A model generated the notes under the pieces. It ran no database searches. It saw only the letters and a program-made list of their open reading frames with translations, and was not told the DNA's origin. This document shows, piece by piece, positions 51,438-62,537 of a DNA stretch of 64,000 nucleotides (positions are counted from its first letter, which is position 1; each line of letters begins with the position of its first letter). The DNA is from Mesostigma viride (lineage: Eukaryota; Streptophyta; Mesostigmatophyceae; Mesostigmatales; Mesostigmataceae), in assembly GCA_009746045.1 (NCBI GenBank), contig RPFO01000448.1, positions 1,912,047 to 1,976,046 on the forward strand, in the 5' to 3' direction. A program made the translations under genes and the position numbers.

Positions 51438-52776
51438 CCCGGGGTACGAACACCCCTCATCCGTCCAGGTGCGGCGGACTCATGGTACGCCGCCCAGATC
51501 CAGCTCTCTCCCCCGGTCGCAGCCCCCCGACTTCGGCGATATCCCCCACGTAGACGTCGGTGGGCCCGTCACCGCCGCGGTAAAGGCCCCACCGATGCCC
51601 AATTTCAAGAATGTACCCAAGCTGCACGCGGACATGAAACCGCGCGAGGTAGAGGAATGGGGACGCATGTGGCGACGGCAGTATACCATCTGGCGCAACC
51701 ATCACAACTGGCAGCTGGCCACCAGCGATCTGATTGATCTCGTGATTAACTCCTGTATGGACCCCTCGGTGATAAGCATCTTGAACTGTGAGAGCATCGC
51801 GTCCCAGTCATACCCGCAAACCTTGGCGGAACTGATGGACCGAGTGCGTCGCAAGCTGGTGCCCCCAGATGCTACACTCCACGAGCGGATGGCCTTCAGC
51901 AAGCTGCGCCAGGGGACCACCCCATATCGCGAGTTTCTGTCTAAGTTCGAGTCCAGCGCCGCCTACCTGGCTGACATGACCTGGTACGAGTACAAGAGCA
52001 GGTTCATCGAGGCACTCTGCCCCGAGCTGCAGGACGAGGTATTCAAGCACTATGCTGATGTCCCTTGGGAAGAGTGGGACATCTTGAATATCCAGAGGTA
52101 TCTCCTACAGGTGGCCGACGTAGTGGCTCGCGGGCGTGCCCCCTCAGTGCGCCGTTTCTTCAGACCTGCTCCCCCGCGACGGGTGAATCAGATGTACTCC
52201 ACTGATTTCGCCGGCGAGGAGGAGGACGAGTACCTCGACGACCCTGACGAGGGCTACACTGACCATGGCGTCAACGCGATCGACGCTAGCAAGGCGCGCT
52301 GCTTCATGTGCAGCGAGGTGGGGCACCTCAAGCGCGACTGCCCCAAGCTCCGGGGCAAGAACGCCAGTCGTGGGACAGGAGAAGGGACACCCAGTGTTCG
52401 TTTCTCCGGCCCGGCCTTCGGCAGCCGCCCCGACTCCTCCGGTCCTCGGGACCGACCCCGCAACGCGGGTGAGCGTGCGGCTCGCCTGCAGCACGCCAGA
52501 CAGGTCCCGACGCAGTACCAGCAGCCGCGACCACCCGCGACCAGCTCTACCAAGGGTGTGTTGCGTGCGGTCAACGAGATGGAGGCGCGGCGACAGTCCT
52601 CCTCTTCCGGCCAAACGCAGGCAGTGGCTGGCTACGAGTACGACGACGAGGAGGGGGCTGACGAAGAGGAGGAGGGGGGGAAGAGGGCGGGTGGTCGGGC
52701 GAGGCGGCCTCCCGTCCCACCGCTCCTCGGGAGTAGTAGCCCTGCCCATGGGCTTGGGTCCCGGGGTAGGGGATAG
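51373..52776 (+). CDS. Gag capsid and zinc-knuckle ORF
   Basis: Open from just after an in-frame TGA at 51370 to TAG 52776; no ATG suits the capsid start, so it is expected to be joined to the upstream ORF by a frame change. Contains a retrotransposon gag core: MPNFKNVPKLHADMKPREVE, a helical region with LVPPDATLHERMAFSKLRQG and YREFLSKFESSAAYL, then the CCHC knuckle CFMCSEVGHLKRDC (CX2CX4HX4C) that binds RNA, and an acidic tail. The end of this frame follows a G-run at about 52674-52680, where a one-base change would connect it to the protease frame. Confidence 0.8.
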   Translation, partial: PKRGPSPAPAGNLSFSRVALDDPGYEHPSSVQVRRTHGTPPRSSSLPRSQPPDFGDIPHVDVGGPVTAAVKAPPMPNFKNVPKLHADMKPREVEEWGRMWRRQYTIWRNHHNWQLATSDLIDLVINSCMDPSVISILNCESIASQSYPQTLAELMDRVRRKLVPPDATLHERMAFSKLRQGTTPYREFLSKFESSAAYLADMTWYEYKSRFIEALCPELQDEVFKHYADVPWEEWDILNIQRYLLQVADVVARGRAPSVRRFFRPAPPRRVNQMYSTDFAGEEEDEYLDDPDEGYTDHGVNAIDASKARCFMCSEVGHLKRDCPKLRGKNASRGTGEGTPSVRFSGPAFGSRPDSSGPRDRPRNAGERAARLQHARQVPTQYQQPRPPATSSTKGVLRAVNEMEARRQSSSSGQTQAVAGYEYDDEEGADEEEEGGKRAGGRARRPPVPPLLGSSSPAHGLGSRGRG

Positions 52777-53500
52777 GGCAGATGGTAGCCCAGACGCGGA
52801 GTCAACTAGAGTAGAGGTAGACGTCAATAACGTGGCCGCAGACGCGTCCACCCAACCGGCGGCGCGTGCATCTCAAGGAGATTCGCGGCATCTGTTTCTT
52901 TTCAGCGGAGGGTTATTGGTCCCTCCCACCGTCCTTGATCCGTATTTGAAGGAGAAAACGATCATGGACGTGAAGTTCCTGGTCGACACCGGCGCCTCCA
53001 CGTCCTTCATCAACGAGGCCCTGGTGCGTCGGCTGGGCCTGGTACCCCGGCCTCACACCACGGCAGTATATGTCACCTACTCAGACGGTCGGCGACACCA
53101 ATCGCCGGGCCTAGCAGACATCAAGGGTGTGCTGCAGGGCACGCCGGTGGACCTGGTGGCGACTATTGCGCCGCTGGGCGCTGCCGACATCATCATTGGA
53201 GTGGACTGGCTGGACAAGCAGGATGTGGACATCAGTGTGCGCCGACGGGTAGTTTGGTTTCCGGATGGTTCATTCTGGTGCCCAGACAGCGAGTATAGGG
53301 CACAGGCCGCGGAGGTCCATAACATTACACACGAGCGCTCGGCGGACGGGCCTCGACCAGCGTCCCAGATCCTGATGAGTAGCAAGACGCTGGCGCGCCA
53401 GCTCCGGAAGGGCAAGGAGTACGCGATGTATCGCATAGACCTGGATAGCACTCAGGCTCTGCTTAACGAGATTGCATGGTGCCGGATTCACACCGGATGA
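52748..53500 (+). CDS. Retrotransposon aspartic protease ORF
   Basis: Frame +1 relative to gag. FLVDTGASTSFI (codons near 52976-53011) is the retropepsin active site, and ADIIIGVDWLDKQDVDI is the hydrophobic-Gly loop and C-terminal strand. The ATG at 52748 is the first in frame after the gag G-run, but the natural product is probably a Gag-Pol fusion. The protease would process the polyprotein. The frame ends at 53500, just as the RT frame takes over. Confidence 0.8.
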   Translation: MGLGPGVGDRADGSPDAESTRVEVDVNNVAADASTQPAARASQGDSRHLFLFSGGLLVPPTVLDPYLKEKTIMDVKFLVDTGASTSFINEALVRRLGLVPRPHTTAVYVTYSDGRRHQSPGLADIKGVLQGTPVDLVATIAPLGAADIIIGVDWLDKQDVDISVRRRVVWFPDGSFWCPDSEYRAQAAEVHNITHERSADGPRPASQILMSSKTLARQLRKGKEYAMYRIDLDSTQALLNEIAWCRIHTG

Positions 53501-54206
53501 GCTGGCACGGTTCAATGCCGTCCTGGAGAAGCGCACTACCCTTTTTGCGGATCGCACCCCCCAGTTCCCTCCCAATCGATCGGTGTTACATCGTGTCCAG
53601 CTCCAGGAAGGTTCCGGGCCTACCGTGTCTCCCATGTACCGCATGGGCCCAGTCGAGCTGGTGGAGCTCAAGAAGATCCTCATTTCACTGCTCGACGCTG
53701 GGCTCATTGAACCCAGCAACAGCCCCTTCTCAGCGGGCGTGCTGCTCGTTCCCAAGCCAGGAGGCAAATGGCGTCTGGTGACGGATTACCGGAAGCTGAA
53801 CGCCATCACCGTCAAGTCCCGGTATCCTCTACCGCGGATCGACGACATCTTCAACCGTGTCCAGGGGGCCACGTGTTTCACCGTCATCGACTGTGCGGAC
53901 GGGTTTTGGCAGCTGCGCATCGCGCCAGAAGACTGCCACAAGACCGCGTTCGCTACGCCCTTCGGTCACTATCAGTTTCGGGTGGCGGCAATGGGGCTGT
54001 GCAACTCGCCTGCGTCCTTCCAGATGCTGATGAATGACATCCTCCGTCCGGTGATGGGCACAGCCCACTTGCCGCAGGTCTCCCAGGACCTGGCGGACCC
54101 GCAGAAGGGGGCGCGCCCGCCCTGGACCTACAAGCGCACGTGCGCGCTGGCGTATCTGGACGACATCCTGGTGTACTCCAAGACGTTCGAGGAGCACCTA
54201 GAGGAT
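53472..54206 (+). pseudogene. Reverse transcriptase, first part (interrupted)
   Basis: Frame +1 relative to the protease. RT domains: SNSPFSAGVLLVPKPGGKWR, VTDYRKLNAITVKSRYPLPR, FTVIDCADGFWQ, KTAFATPFGHYQFRVAAMGL and the catalytic AYLDDILVYS (YLDD). The coding part stops at codon GAT 54204-54206, where the DNA element is inserted; the remainder resumes in the same frame at 61608. No ATG; expected inside Pol. Confidence 0.88.
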
Positions 54207-54239
54207 CACTAGGAGCCGGGTGTTGACAAAGTGTGACAA
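54207..54239 (+). repeat. Terminal inverted repeat, left
   Basis: Perfect 33-bp partner of 61573-61605; begins CACTAGG. Confidence 0.97.
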
Positions 54240-54600
54240 TGCTTGACATGTCAGGTTGATAAAGTGTGACAAAGTGTGACAAAGTGTGACATGTGGTGTG
54301 ACAAAGTGTGACAAAAGCTATACAAATGTTGACAAAACCATGACATATCAGGTCGATTTTACAAGACAATTCTTGACAAATTATCAAGGTGAAAGTGTCA
54401 AAAAATGTCACACATTGTCAACGTCACGCATTGTCAACATGAGAGTGAGATTTTATCACATTTTATCACACCACAATTAGTGACATTTGTGCACAACACA
54501 AACGTTGATATATCACAGACAATCCTGAAAATTTATCAGGACTATAAAACAGACAAAAAGTGACAAAAAGTGACAAAAAGTGACAAAAAGTGACAAAAAC
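54210..54600 (+). repeat. Left subterminal repeats (TGTGACAAA)
   Basis: More than a dozen short words AAGTGTGACAAAG, TGTTGACAA, AAAAAGTGACAAAAAG in direct orientation; candidate transposase-binding sites. The right subterminal region holds the same words mainly in reverse orientation. Confidence 0.85.
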
Positions 54601-55339
54601 CAGTGAAATTTTTCTTTTTATTACAAAATAAGCATTACTTAATGCTGACAGCAACAACGATTGTCTCGTAGGCAAAGTTCGGACGGCAGCCCATTGCGTT
54701 GCGTGCAGCCCGTTGTGAGCATGACTTCCACGGAAAGCTCTAAATGCTTGCAAAGAATTTGCAGGCAGCCGCCCGTTGGGTATATTGTGTGCAGCCGTCA
54801 TTTGCGGATGTCATTTTGATTAAAAGCTCTCGACTCTCCTGTAAAACACAGAAAAAAGATGCAGAGGTGGAAATAACATCAATGTATACATGGTTGTTGT
54901 CAGTTGTGCAACATTAAAGAGGCAGATTACGTTAAAAAACCTGTACAAAAACTTCCCTCTCTTGCTGCAAATGCAAAGAAGAAAGCACTGATCTATTTGG
55001 AACAAAAAAGGTAGCTGCAGGCAAACATACACTGCGCAAAGAAAACACCTCATCACACAGATTCAAAGACAAACCTGAGCAACCCGTGCATGGACCCTAG
55101 ACGAGTCCGCCGGCTACGTCGATGACGACGATGGTGAGGATGCATATGGCACCAGAACAGCCGAGACTTCCTGCAGAAGAAAAACAAAAATTATGAATGT
55201 TTATTCGTAGTCAATAACAAATTTATTACGGTATCCATTGTGTACGAAATTTGGAGCATATGTTATGTTAATCGATTAGCTGCGCAAGCACACTTCCTTA
55301 AGAGGGCATAACGATTGCAAGGTGCTTAAAACCCACCAC

Positions 55340-57245
55340 AAGGAATTATAAAGCTGCCCCACCTGCCCCCCATGACAAGGAAAAACTAACCCATTTGCCT
55401 ACCCCCATGACGCGGAATAATCTCCCCCCCATACCTGTCCCCCATGACAAGGAACAAGCCCCCCTGCCTGCCCCCCATGACAAGGATTAAACCCCCCTGC
55501 CTGCCCCCCATGACAACGATTAACGCCCCCCGCCTGGCCCCCAATACAAGGAATAATTACGCCCCCTACCTGCCCCGGGCATGACAAGGAATCATTGACC
55601 CCCCCTGCCTGCCCCCCACGACAAGGAACAACTAACCCCCGCTACCTGCCCCCCACGACAAGGAATCATTGCCCCCCCCTGTCTGCCCCCCGTGACAAGG
55701 AATAATTAACACTCCCTGCCTGCCCCCCACGACAAGAATCATCCCCTCCCCTGCCTGCCCCCCACGACAAGAATCATCCCCCCCCTGCCTGCCCCACATA
55801 ACAAGGAACACTTGACGCCCCCTACATGCCCCCCACGACAAGGAATCATTGCCCCCCCCTGCATGTCCCCCATGACAAGGATCAACTACCCCCCCTGCCT
55901 GCCCCTAATTACAAGGAAAAATTACCCACGCAGCCTGCCCCCCATGTGACAAGGATTAGCCCCCTCTGCCTGAACCCCCATGACAAGGGATAATTACCCC
56001 CCCCCCGCCTGCCCCCCATGACAAGGAGTTACCCCCCCCCTGCCTGCCCCCCATGACAATGAATCATTACCCCCCCTGCCTGCACCACATTACAAGGAAT
56101 AATTAAGCCCCGGCCCCTGCCTGCCCCCCATGAAAAGGCAATCAACCCCCCTGCCTGCCCCCCATGACAAGGAGTAACCCCCACCCCTGCCTGCCCCCCA
56201 TGAAAAGGCAATCAACCCTCCCTGTCCGCAACAAGACAAATGTAAAAGAAAAACAAAAATGATGAATGTTTGAAAGTAGTCGCCAACAGAAATATAACGC
56301 GGTCCATTGCTACAAGATTTAGAGCATATGCTCTGTTAATCATGTAGCTACAAAATCGCCATTTCGTAAGGGAGGACAACTGACTGTGAGGTGCTTTCAA
56401 TCCCATGACAAGAAATTTTTAAGCTTTTCTGCATGCCCCCATGACAAGGAATAATTAACCTGTCCTGCCTGCCCCCATGGCAAGGAAAAATTATTACCCC
56501 CGCCTTCTCCCACCCCACGACAGGAAATCATTTACCTCCCCTGCCTTCCCCTCATGACAAGGAATAAGAAACCCGTCCTGCCTGCCCCCCATGGACACAA
56601 GGAATCGTTAACCCCCCCTGCCTTCCCCCACCCCATGACAGGGAATCATTAACCCCCCCTGCCTTCGCCCACCCCACTACAGGGTATCATGAGCCCCCCC
56701 TGCCGTCCCCTCATGACAAGAACAATTAACCCGTCCTGCCTGCCCCCCATGACAAGGAATAAATGTATATGCAATGCGCCTGCCCCCCATGACAAGGAAT
56801 AAGTAACCCGTCCTGCCTGCCTCCCATGACAAGGAGTGATTAACCCGTTCTGCCTGTCACCATAAAAAGGAATAATTCACCCGCCCTGCCTGCCCCCAAG
56901 ACAAGGAATTACTAACCCGTCCCGCCTGCCCCCATGACAAGGAATAATTAACAGGTCCAGCCTGCCCCCCATGACACGGAATAATTGACCCGTCCTGCCT
57001 GCCCCCATGACAAGGAATAAGTGACCCGTCCTGCCTGCCCCCATGACAAGGAATTATTAACCCGTCCTGCCTGCCCCTAATGACAAGGAATAATTAACCC
57101 GCCCTGCCTGCCCCCATGAAAAGGAACAATTAACCCGTCCTGCCTGCCCCCCATGACAAGGAATAATTAACTTGTCCTGCCTGCCCCCATGACAAGGAAT
57201 AAGTAACCCGTCCTGTATGCCCCCATGACAAGGAATAATCCTCAC
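55340..57245 (+). repeat. Minisatellite of CCCATGACAAGGAATAATTA units, two blocks
   Basis: Units of about 36-38 bp (GCCCCCCATGACAAGGAATA, then ATTAACCCGTCCTGCCT) in two blocks, 55360-56220 and 56400-57240. Each block is preceded by a related segment of about 160 bp (55185-55345 and 56245-56400, sharing AAAAACAAAAATNATGAATG and GGAGCATATG-like words), so a compound unit was duplicated. Short minus-strand frames of GGQAGG type are repeat read-through. Confidence 0.85.
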
Positions 57246-60200
57246 CCCTCGGCAAAAATGCCAGGTAAAGGGAGTTAAAAACAACAGGAGGCACTGCATG
57301 CGATTCCACCTACAGCACGGTGATATCCTTAGTATAGACCCTATGTATGGGATCGTAACCACTACTCACCACAAGTCTCAAGCAGGAGCCAGTCTCAGCC
57401 ATTCGCGGGTAGGCCGCATGCCCGTCCGACGGTGTCAGTCACCCGCAAGTACACGCGCAAAATGGAAGAGGAAACGGCAACACAAATGTATACATATGAT
57501 GACGAGCACGGAAAGCACCATGGTAATGAAAGCATTCAGAGAATACACATTAAAATCTCTGAAATACGTGGCAAGCTTTACCCGCAACGAAACGGCCCTA
57601 CACATTCGAGCACGGGATGCTAACTATATTCGTGTTGTTAGTTAAACCGTACGACAAAAATTCGCTGACCGTGGTGCCGTTGAAGGAGCTTGGCGCGCTC
57701 CAGACGTCCTGTTCGAGCTGCGTTACAGCGTAAAGAGCTGCTTGGCTCAGGACTGCACACGTTTCTCCCTCAATGGCTACCACCATGTCCTAGCTCAGCA
57801 TACATACATCGACAGTGCACCTACATCGTTACTGATAGCGGTTGCTGAAGAAATCACATCACTTCGAGGGCCTGCAACATCTCTTATTGCACAATCTTGG
57901 ATGGCGCTCACTGCTTACATAGAACTTCGGTGAGTGGCCCCGTTGCTCGAGCCCTCTCTGCCCGGCGGCCGGCGCTAGCCCCAAGCACTAACCGTAGACA
58001 TGGTTTTTCCTGCGCGCAACACCTACTTCTGCCTTCGTTGAACGCTGGCCTTTGGCGCAAACTTTGAATTTTGGGAAAGGATGCTGACGGGCAACTGTTG
58101 CGCAATGCAGTTTTTCCGGGTACGGCCGCTCCCTGAATGGTACGGCGATCAAGGACGCGATTACGCCAGCAGCAAGCGATCCCAACCAAGCGATACTGTA
58201 GAGTGACGACTGTTTCTCTACCACTGGTAAATACTCGTCATAAGTACTTTTACTTAATTTACTGGACGTCATCTGATGGCTGTCGGATGACTGGCATGGC
58301 CAGGGCATGGCCACAAACTTACGGACCGCCGATAAGAGTCAGCAGACTGACAGACGGCCGCAAATGCGTGGACAATACTAATAGACGACGCCAACTATCG
58401 TCTTGCGCAAAGTCTTGCAAGCTTGTGCAAGTGATTCCCGTGGTGGCGACTTGCGACTTGCGCGGGTGTTCCCGTTGAAGCTAAACGATGACAAACGAAA
58501 GACGTGCTTGTGCTCCAAGGAAAAGCTTGTGGCCGGGGAAGGTGGAAGACGGAAGCTACGCCAAGGCTCGCAGCCAAGGTGGGAATTACATGCTGTGACT
58601 TTTTCAGCAATGGCGGTATGGTAGGAACGAATAACTACATATAAGGAATAGGATCATAGACTCACTGATGACCGTCATGATTTTCTTAGCAATTAAATCG
58701 CCGTCCTTGATGAAATTTATCTAGCTAGCTCGGAGGGCCAGAAGAAGCCATCGGGGGAGAAACACAGCCAGGATCTAGAATTAAGTTGTCATCGATCTGT
58801 TCGCTGGTAGGCACAGCGCCATTCGGACATCCAGAAGCTAACCCACTCTTAACCGTTTGAGGTGAGTAAGTAATTCTTCGTCCGAAATACTGACAGTCTT
58901 GCATCGACTTGAACACGCCGTACGCACGTGACATTCTCGTGCATTGCCCTAGGGCCCACCGCCCATGATGCTACATGGGCCGCCCAGAGTTTCCCGCCAA
59001 GTTAGCCATGCTCGCAGTACATTCATTTTCTCCTAGATACACAAGGTCAATTGTACTATTCAAACCAAATCTGGTTCAATTCTTATGAAAGGCATCGATA
59101 TCAAGGAGACAACCAGCGCATGGGAGAATCCGGACCATGGTAACTCGAGCCTGCCGATGTGTACAGGTTGCGTCACGTGCTTATGAATTAGGTATTTAAA
59201 TAATGTACAGGTTGAGCGTATCATGTATGCCACGGTCTGCTATTGCGTCACTTTCCTTCTTTTCACAAACTTCCGTTGTTTAAGCTAACGGTTCTCCATA
59301 CATTCGTATGTTGCATCTGTGCTGCCATTTCGATGTCAATTTCGCGCGTGTACTTGTGATGCCTGATACCGTTGGACTTGCACGTGGCCCCATCGCATGT
59401 GGCAGCGGCGTGGTCGGCTGTCCAGCGCGGCCAATTTTTTTATGGTGAGCAACTGTCATCATTCTTCATCTAGTGTCCATTCACGAAGCTGTAAACATGC
59501 TGTGCGTTGCAGCCACCATTGGATGTCCGCATTGTAATTCAGTCCAGGGGCACCCAAAGGCCTTCGGGACTTGATAATGATGTTTTATCGGTTGCAATTC
59601 CCTCATGGGAACGCCTTCTTTATTTGAATATTCAACTCCGGTTTGTTTGTTTGTTCGTTTGTTTAGTACTTTACAACGGTTCTACTGACTGTGCCGTTTA
59701 ATAGTTCTTTGTGTTCTGGTATAGCCCAGCCGGCAGCACTGTTGTTACCGCCAATGAAGCACAATTGTGAGCCGAAGAATTGTATTTCTTTGTTTTTAAC
59801 GCTAAAGAGGCACATTGGAGAGCCAAAGAATGTACACTTTCTTTGTTTGTTTGGTAGCTAGAAAGCAGGCAGGAGAGCACACACGGGAATAATTTGTTTT
59901 CTGCATTCTTGTTTTATTGAGCGTTTGTAGGTGGTGATCCCTCCAGCATTAATAATTGGAATTAAATGTAGCAGTTTGGAAAGTGTATTTTGTGCTTCCA
60001 GCTTCTATGCATATTTTTGGAGCCCTGCTTTTAGCTACAAATCATACGAACTCCTTTGCCGTTGGGAGACTCTTCTGTGAAATCCAGAAGCCTTGGTTGA
60101 CATGCGTGGCATGGATAGATTTTTTCTTTCTTTCTTGCCTTAGTAGCGTCTTTTTGCTGATAATCACAGGATTTTTTCACCCACCCCCCCACACCCCCAC

Positions 60201-60550
60201 ACCAAACGACTCCTTTCTCTGTCAACTTTAGTTATGATGCCTTCTACCTCGTTAGATTTTATTCGTACCCTGTACGGGGCATATATTCAGTTGATTGGCC
60301 TAACTTTTCCTTCGCATGGATCTGGCGTCAATCTTTCTTCTTTCTTTCTCAGAGTGCCGTATTCACCATAGTAGTGAGATTGCAAGAAAGTAGATCGTAA
60401 AGCATCCTGGCATCTTGGAGAAACTTTACAGCTCCCACTTGTTTTTTCGGCAGTTTGCAACGCAACGCTCTTCTCTAGGGATTCCTGGGGTTTCGCTGTT
60501 CTCCACATCTTGTGAGGTACATGGGGACGAGTTAGGTGAGAATACCCGTC
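57246..60550. other. Interior of CACTA-like element, no gene found
   Basis: No transposase motifs or exon chain. 57430-57640 has short open frames that look only weakly coding. A copy of the short motif ATCAAGGAGACAACCAGCGC lies at 59100-59119. Confidence 0.4.
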
Positions 60551-60675
<125 letters not shown>

Positions 60676-61254
60676 CGCTATCTCACTTTCTCGGTCCTAA
60701 AATCAAGCCATTACTCACAAACAGCCACGCGACTGCTGTGCTCTCACGACGTCTCATTACACACAGCTGATTTCGGGTATTCATCTCACTTAAGATCTTT
60801 GTGTGTTCCCTTTGCTGCTTTGCCGGATAACGCATGTATCCCTTGCATGCAGGCGATCTACCTAACACAACCATGGCGGACACATTGGCCAGCATGGCGG
60901 GGAGGGCACCTGCGGACACAGATTTTGTAGGCTCTGAGCCCTCGTCACATCGCTGTAGCACTGGACATTGTCATGCGATAAATTTCTAGAGAGTCCATTT
61001 TTTTCAGCAATGATCGCTGGGACAGCCCTATGACGGATGTTATACTGCATTTGTGAGATGCTTGCGGTTGTACATCTTGCACGCCACCCTCGGACTGTGA
61101 TTGAGTGCACTCTTCATTCATGTGTTTTGTCAGTAAAGTTTGTCATGCTAATGTAATGCAGAAAACCGCAATTCAGGCAGCAAGGCAGCAGCCATATTGA
61201 TTTTAATGAAGTAAGTTTACCTGTGCGTGGTGTTGATTTGTCAGTTTGCTATGC

Positions 61255-61600
61255 CTTTGTTTATCGTGTTGACATTTTGTCATGTTGACATTTGTTGACA
61301 TTTTTCTTGCGTTTGGCCTGCGTTTGTAAACGTCTTGACATTTGTTGACAAATCACCTTGGCTTGTCAGTGTTTTGACATTTGTTGACATCAACATAAAG
61401 TTGACATGTCAACGATTGTCAACGTTTTGTCAACATTGTCAACATTCTGTCAAGTTTTGTCAAGCTGTTGACATTTTTTTGTCTAGTTTTGTCACACTTT
61501 GTCACACTTTGTCAACAATTTGTCAACAAGTTGTCACACTTTGTCAACAAGTTGACAATTGTTGACAAAAATTTGTCACACTTTGTCAACACCCGGCTCC
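61255..61600 (-). repeat. Right subterminal repeats (TTGTCAACA)
   Basis: Dense TTGTTGACATTT, TTGTCAACA and TTTGTCACAC words, mirror images of those at the left end. Confidence 0.85.
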
Positions 61601-61605
61601 TAGTG
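61573..61605 (-). repeat. Terminal inverted repeat, right
   Basis: Perfect 33-bp partner of 54207-54239; ends CCTAGTG on the plus strand. Confidence 0.97.
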
Positions 61606-61607
61606 AT

Positions 61608-62537
61608 GTGGACGCCGTGCTGCAGATCATGGAGGATGAGCACCTTTCGGCGCGGAAGGCCAAGGTGCGCGCCGGCCGCTGCGTGCCGTTTCTGGGCCAT
61701 ACCTTGTCCGCGGACGGCATCGCGACCGACCCTGAGAAGATCGAGTCCGTTCAGCAATGGCCTGTCCCTACGGACGTGAAAGGGGTGCGCAGCTTCCTGG
61801 GATTGGCTTCTTACTACCGACGGTTCATCCCGCGGTTTGCCACCATCGCCGCCCCGATCAACGCTCTTCTCAAGAAGGGTCAACCGTTCCTTTGGGCTGA
61901 GCAGTGCCAACAGGCTTTCGAGGCGCTCAAGCGCCACCTCACCACAGCGCCAGTCCTTATCCTGCCGGATCCGGCCCTTCCTTTCGTTGTGGCCACTGAC
62001 GCCAGCAAGGTGGCCATCGGGGGTGTTCTCCTGCAGGACCACGGCAAGGGCCTTCAGCCCATCGAGTACATCTCACGTACGATGATTCCGGCGGAGCGGA
62101 ATTATCCAGTGCATCAGCAGGAACTCCTGGCAGTCGTCTACAGCTGCCACACGTGGCGTCATCATCTCTTGGGGGCCCAGTTTTCGGTGGCCATCAGTGA
62201 GCAGGGGGATCTCGACCCCCATCGCCTGGTGATCCACACGGACCACCGGCCGCTCACCCACCTCCTGGTGCAGCCCAACTTGACGCCCCGCCAGGCGCGG
62301 TGGATGGAGTACCTGTCACAGTTTGCGCCGTTCAAGATCCAATATGTCAAGGGCGCGGACAATGTGGTGCCCGACGCCCTCTCGCGACGGGCGGACTATT
62401 GGTTCTACGAGGACATGGACGTGCTGCATACCACCTGTGTCCCAGTCACTGGCCGCCCCGGGGACCGCCTACGGTGTGGAACCACGGTCTCCCCAGGCCC
62501 GCCACTTGTTTCATCTTGGGCACACCACCATGGATGA
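61608..62537 (+). CDS. RT C-terminus and RNase H (retrotransposon, second part)
   Basis: Continues the RT frame after the DNA element. The RT thumb/connection reads FLGHTLSADGIATDPEKIES and SFLGLASYYRRFIPRFATIA. RNase H has the acidic residues in place: VVATDASKVAIGG, HQQELLAVVYS, VIHTDHRPLTHLL and GADNVVPDALSRRAD. It degrades the RNA strand during reverse transcription. Frame quality drops after about 62430 and the stop at 62537 follows a likely +1 frame change into the integrase frame. Confidence 0.88.
   Translation: MDAVLQIMEDEHLSARKAKVRAGRCVPFLGHTLSADGIATDPEKIESVQQWPVPTDVKGVRSFLGLASYYRRFIPRFATIAAPINALLKKGQPFLWAEQCQQAFEALKRHLTTAPVLILPDPALPFVVATDASKVAIGGVLLQDHGKGLQPIEYISRTMIPAERNYPVHQQELLAVVYSCHTWRHHLLGAQFSVAISEQGDLDPHRLVIHTDHRPLTHLLVQPNLTPRQARWMEYLSQFAPFKIQYVKGADNVVPDALSRRADYWFYEDMDVLHTTCVPVTGRPGDRLRCGTTVSPGPPLVSSWAHHHG

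Noticed and set aside
57598-57933. Short frames inside the CACTA-like element as a transposase exon
   Set aside because: Neither strand gives a continuous exon chain or DDE-type motif; in-frame stops appear within 60 codons.
59101-59230. Target duplication around the motif copy at 59100
   Set aside because: No convincing direct repeat of the left flank was found within about 130 bp downstream, so it is listed only as a motif copy.
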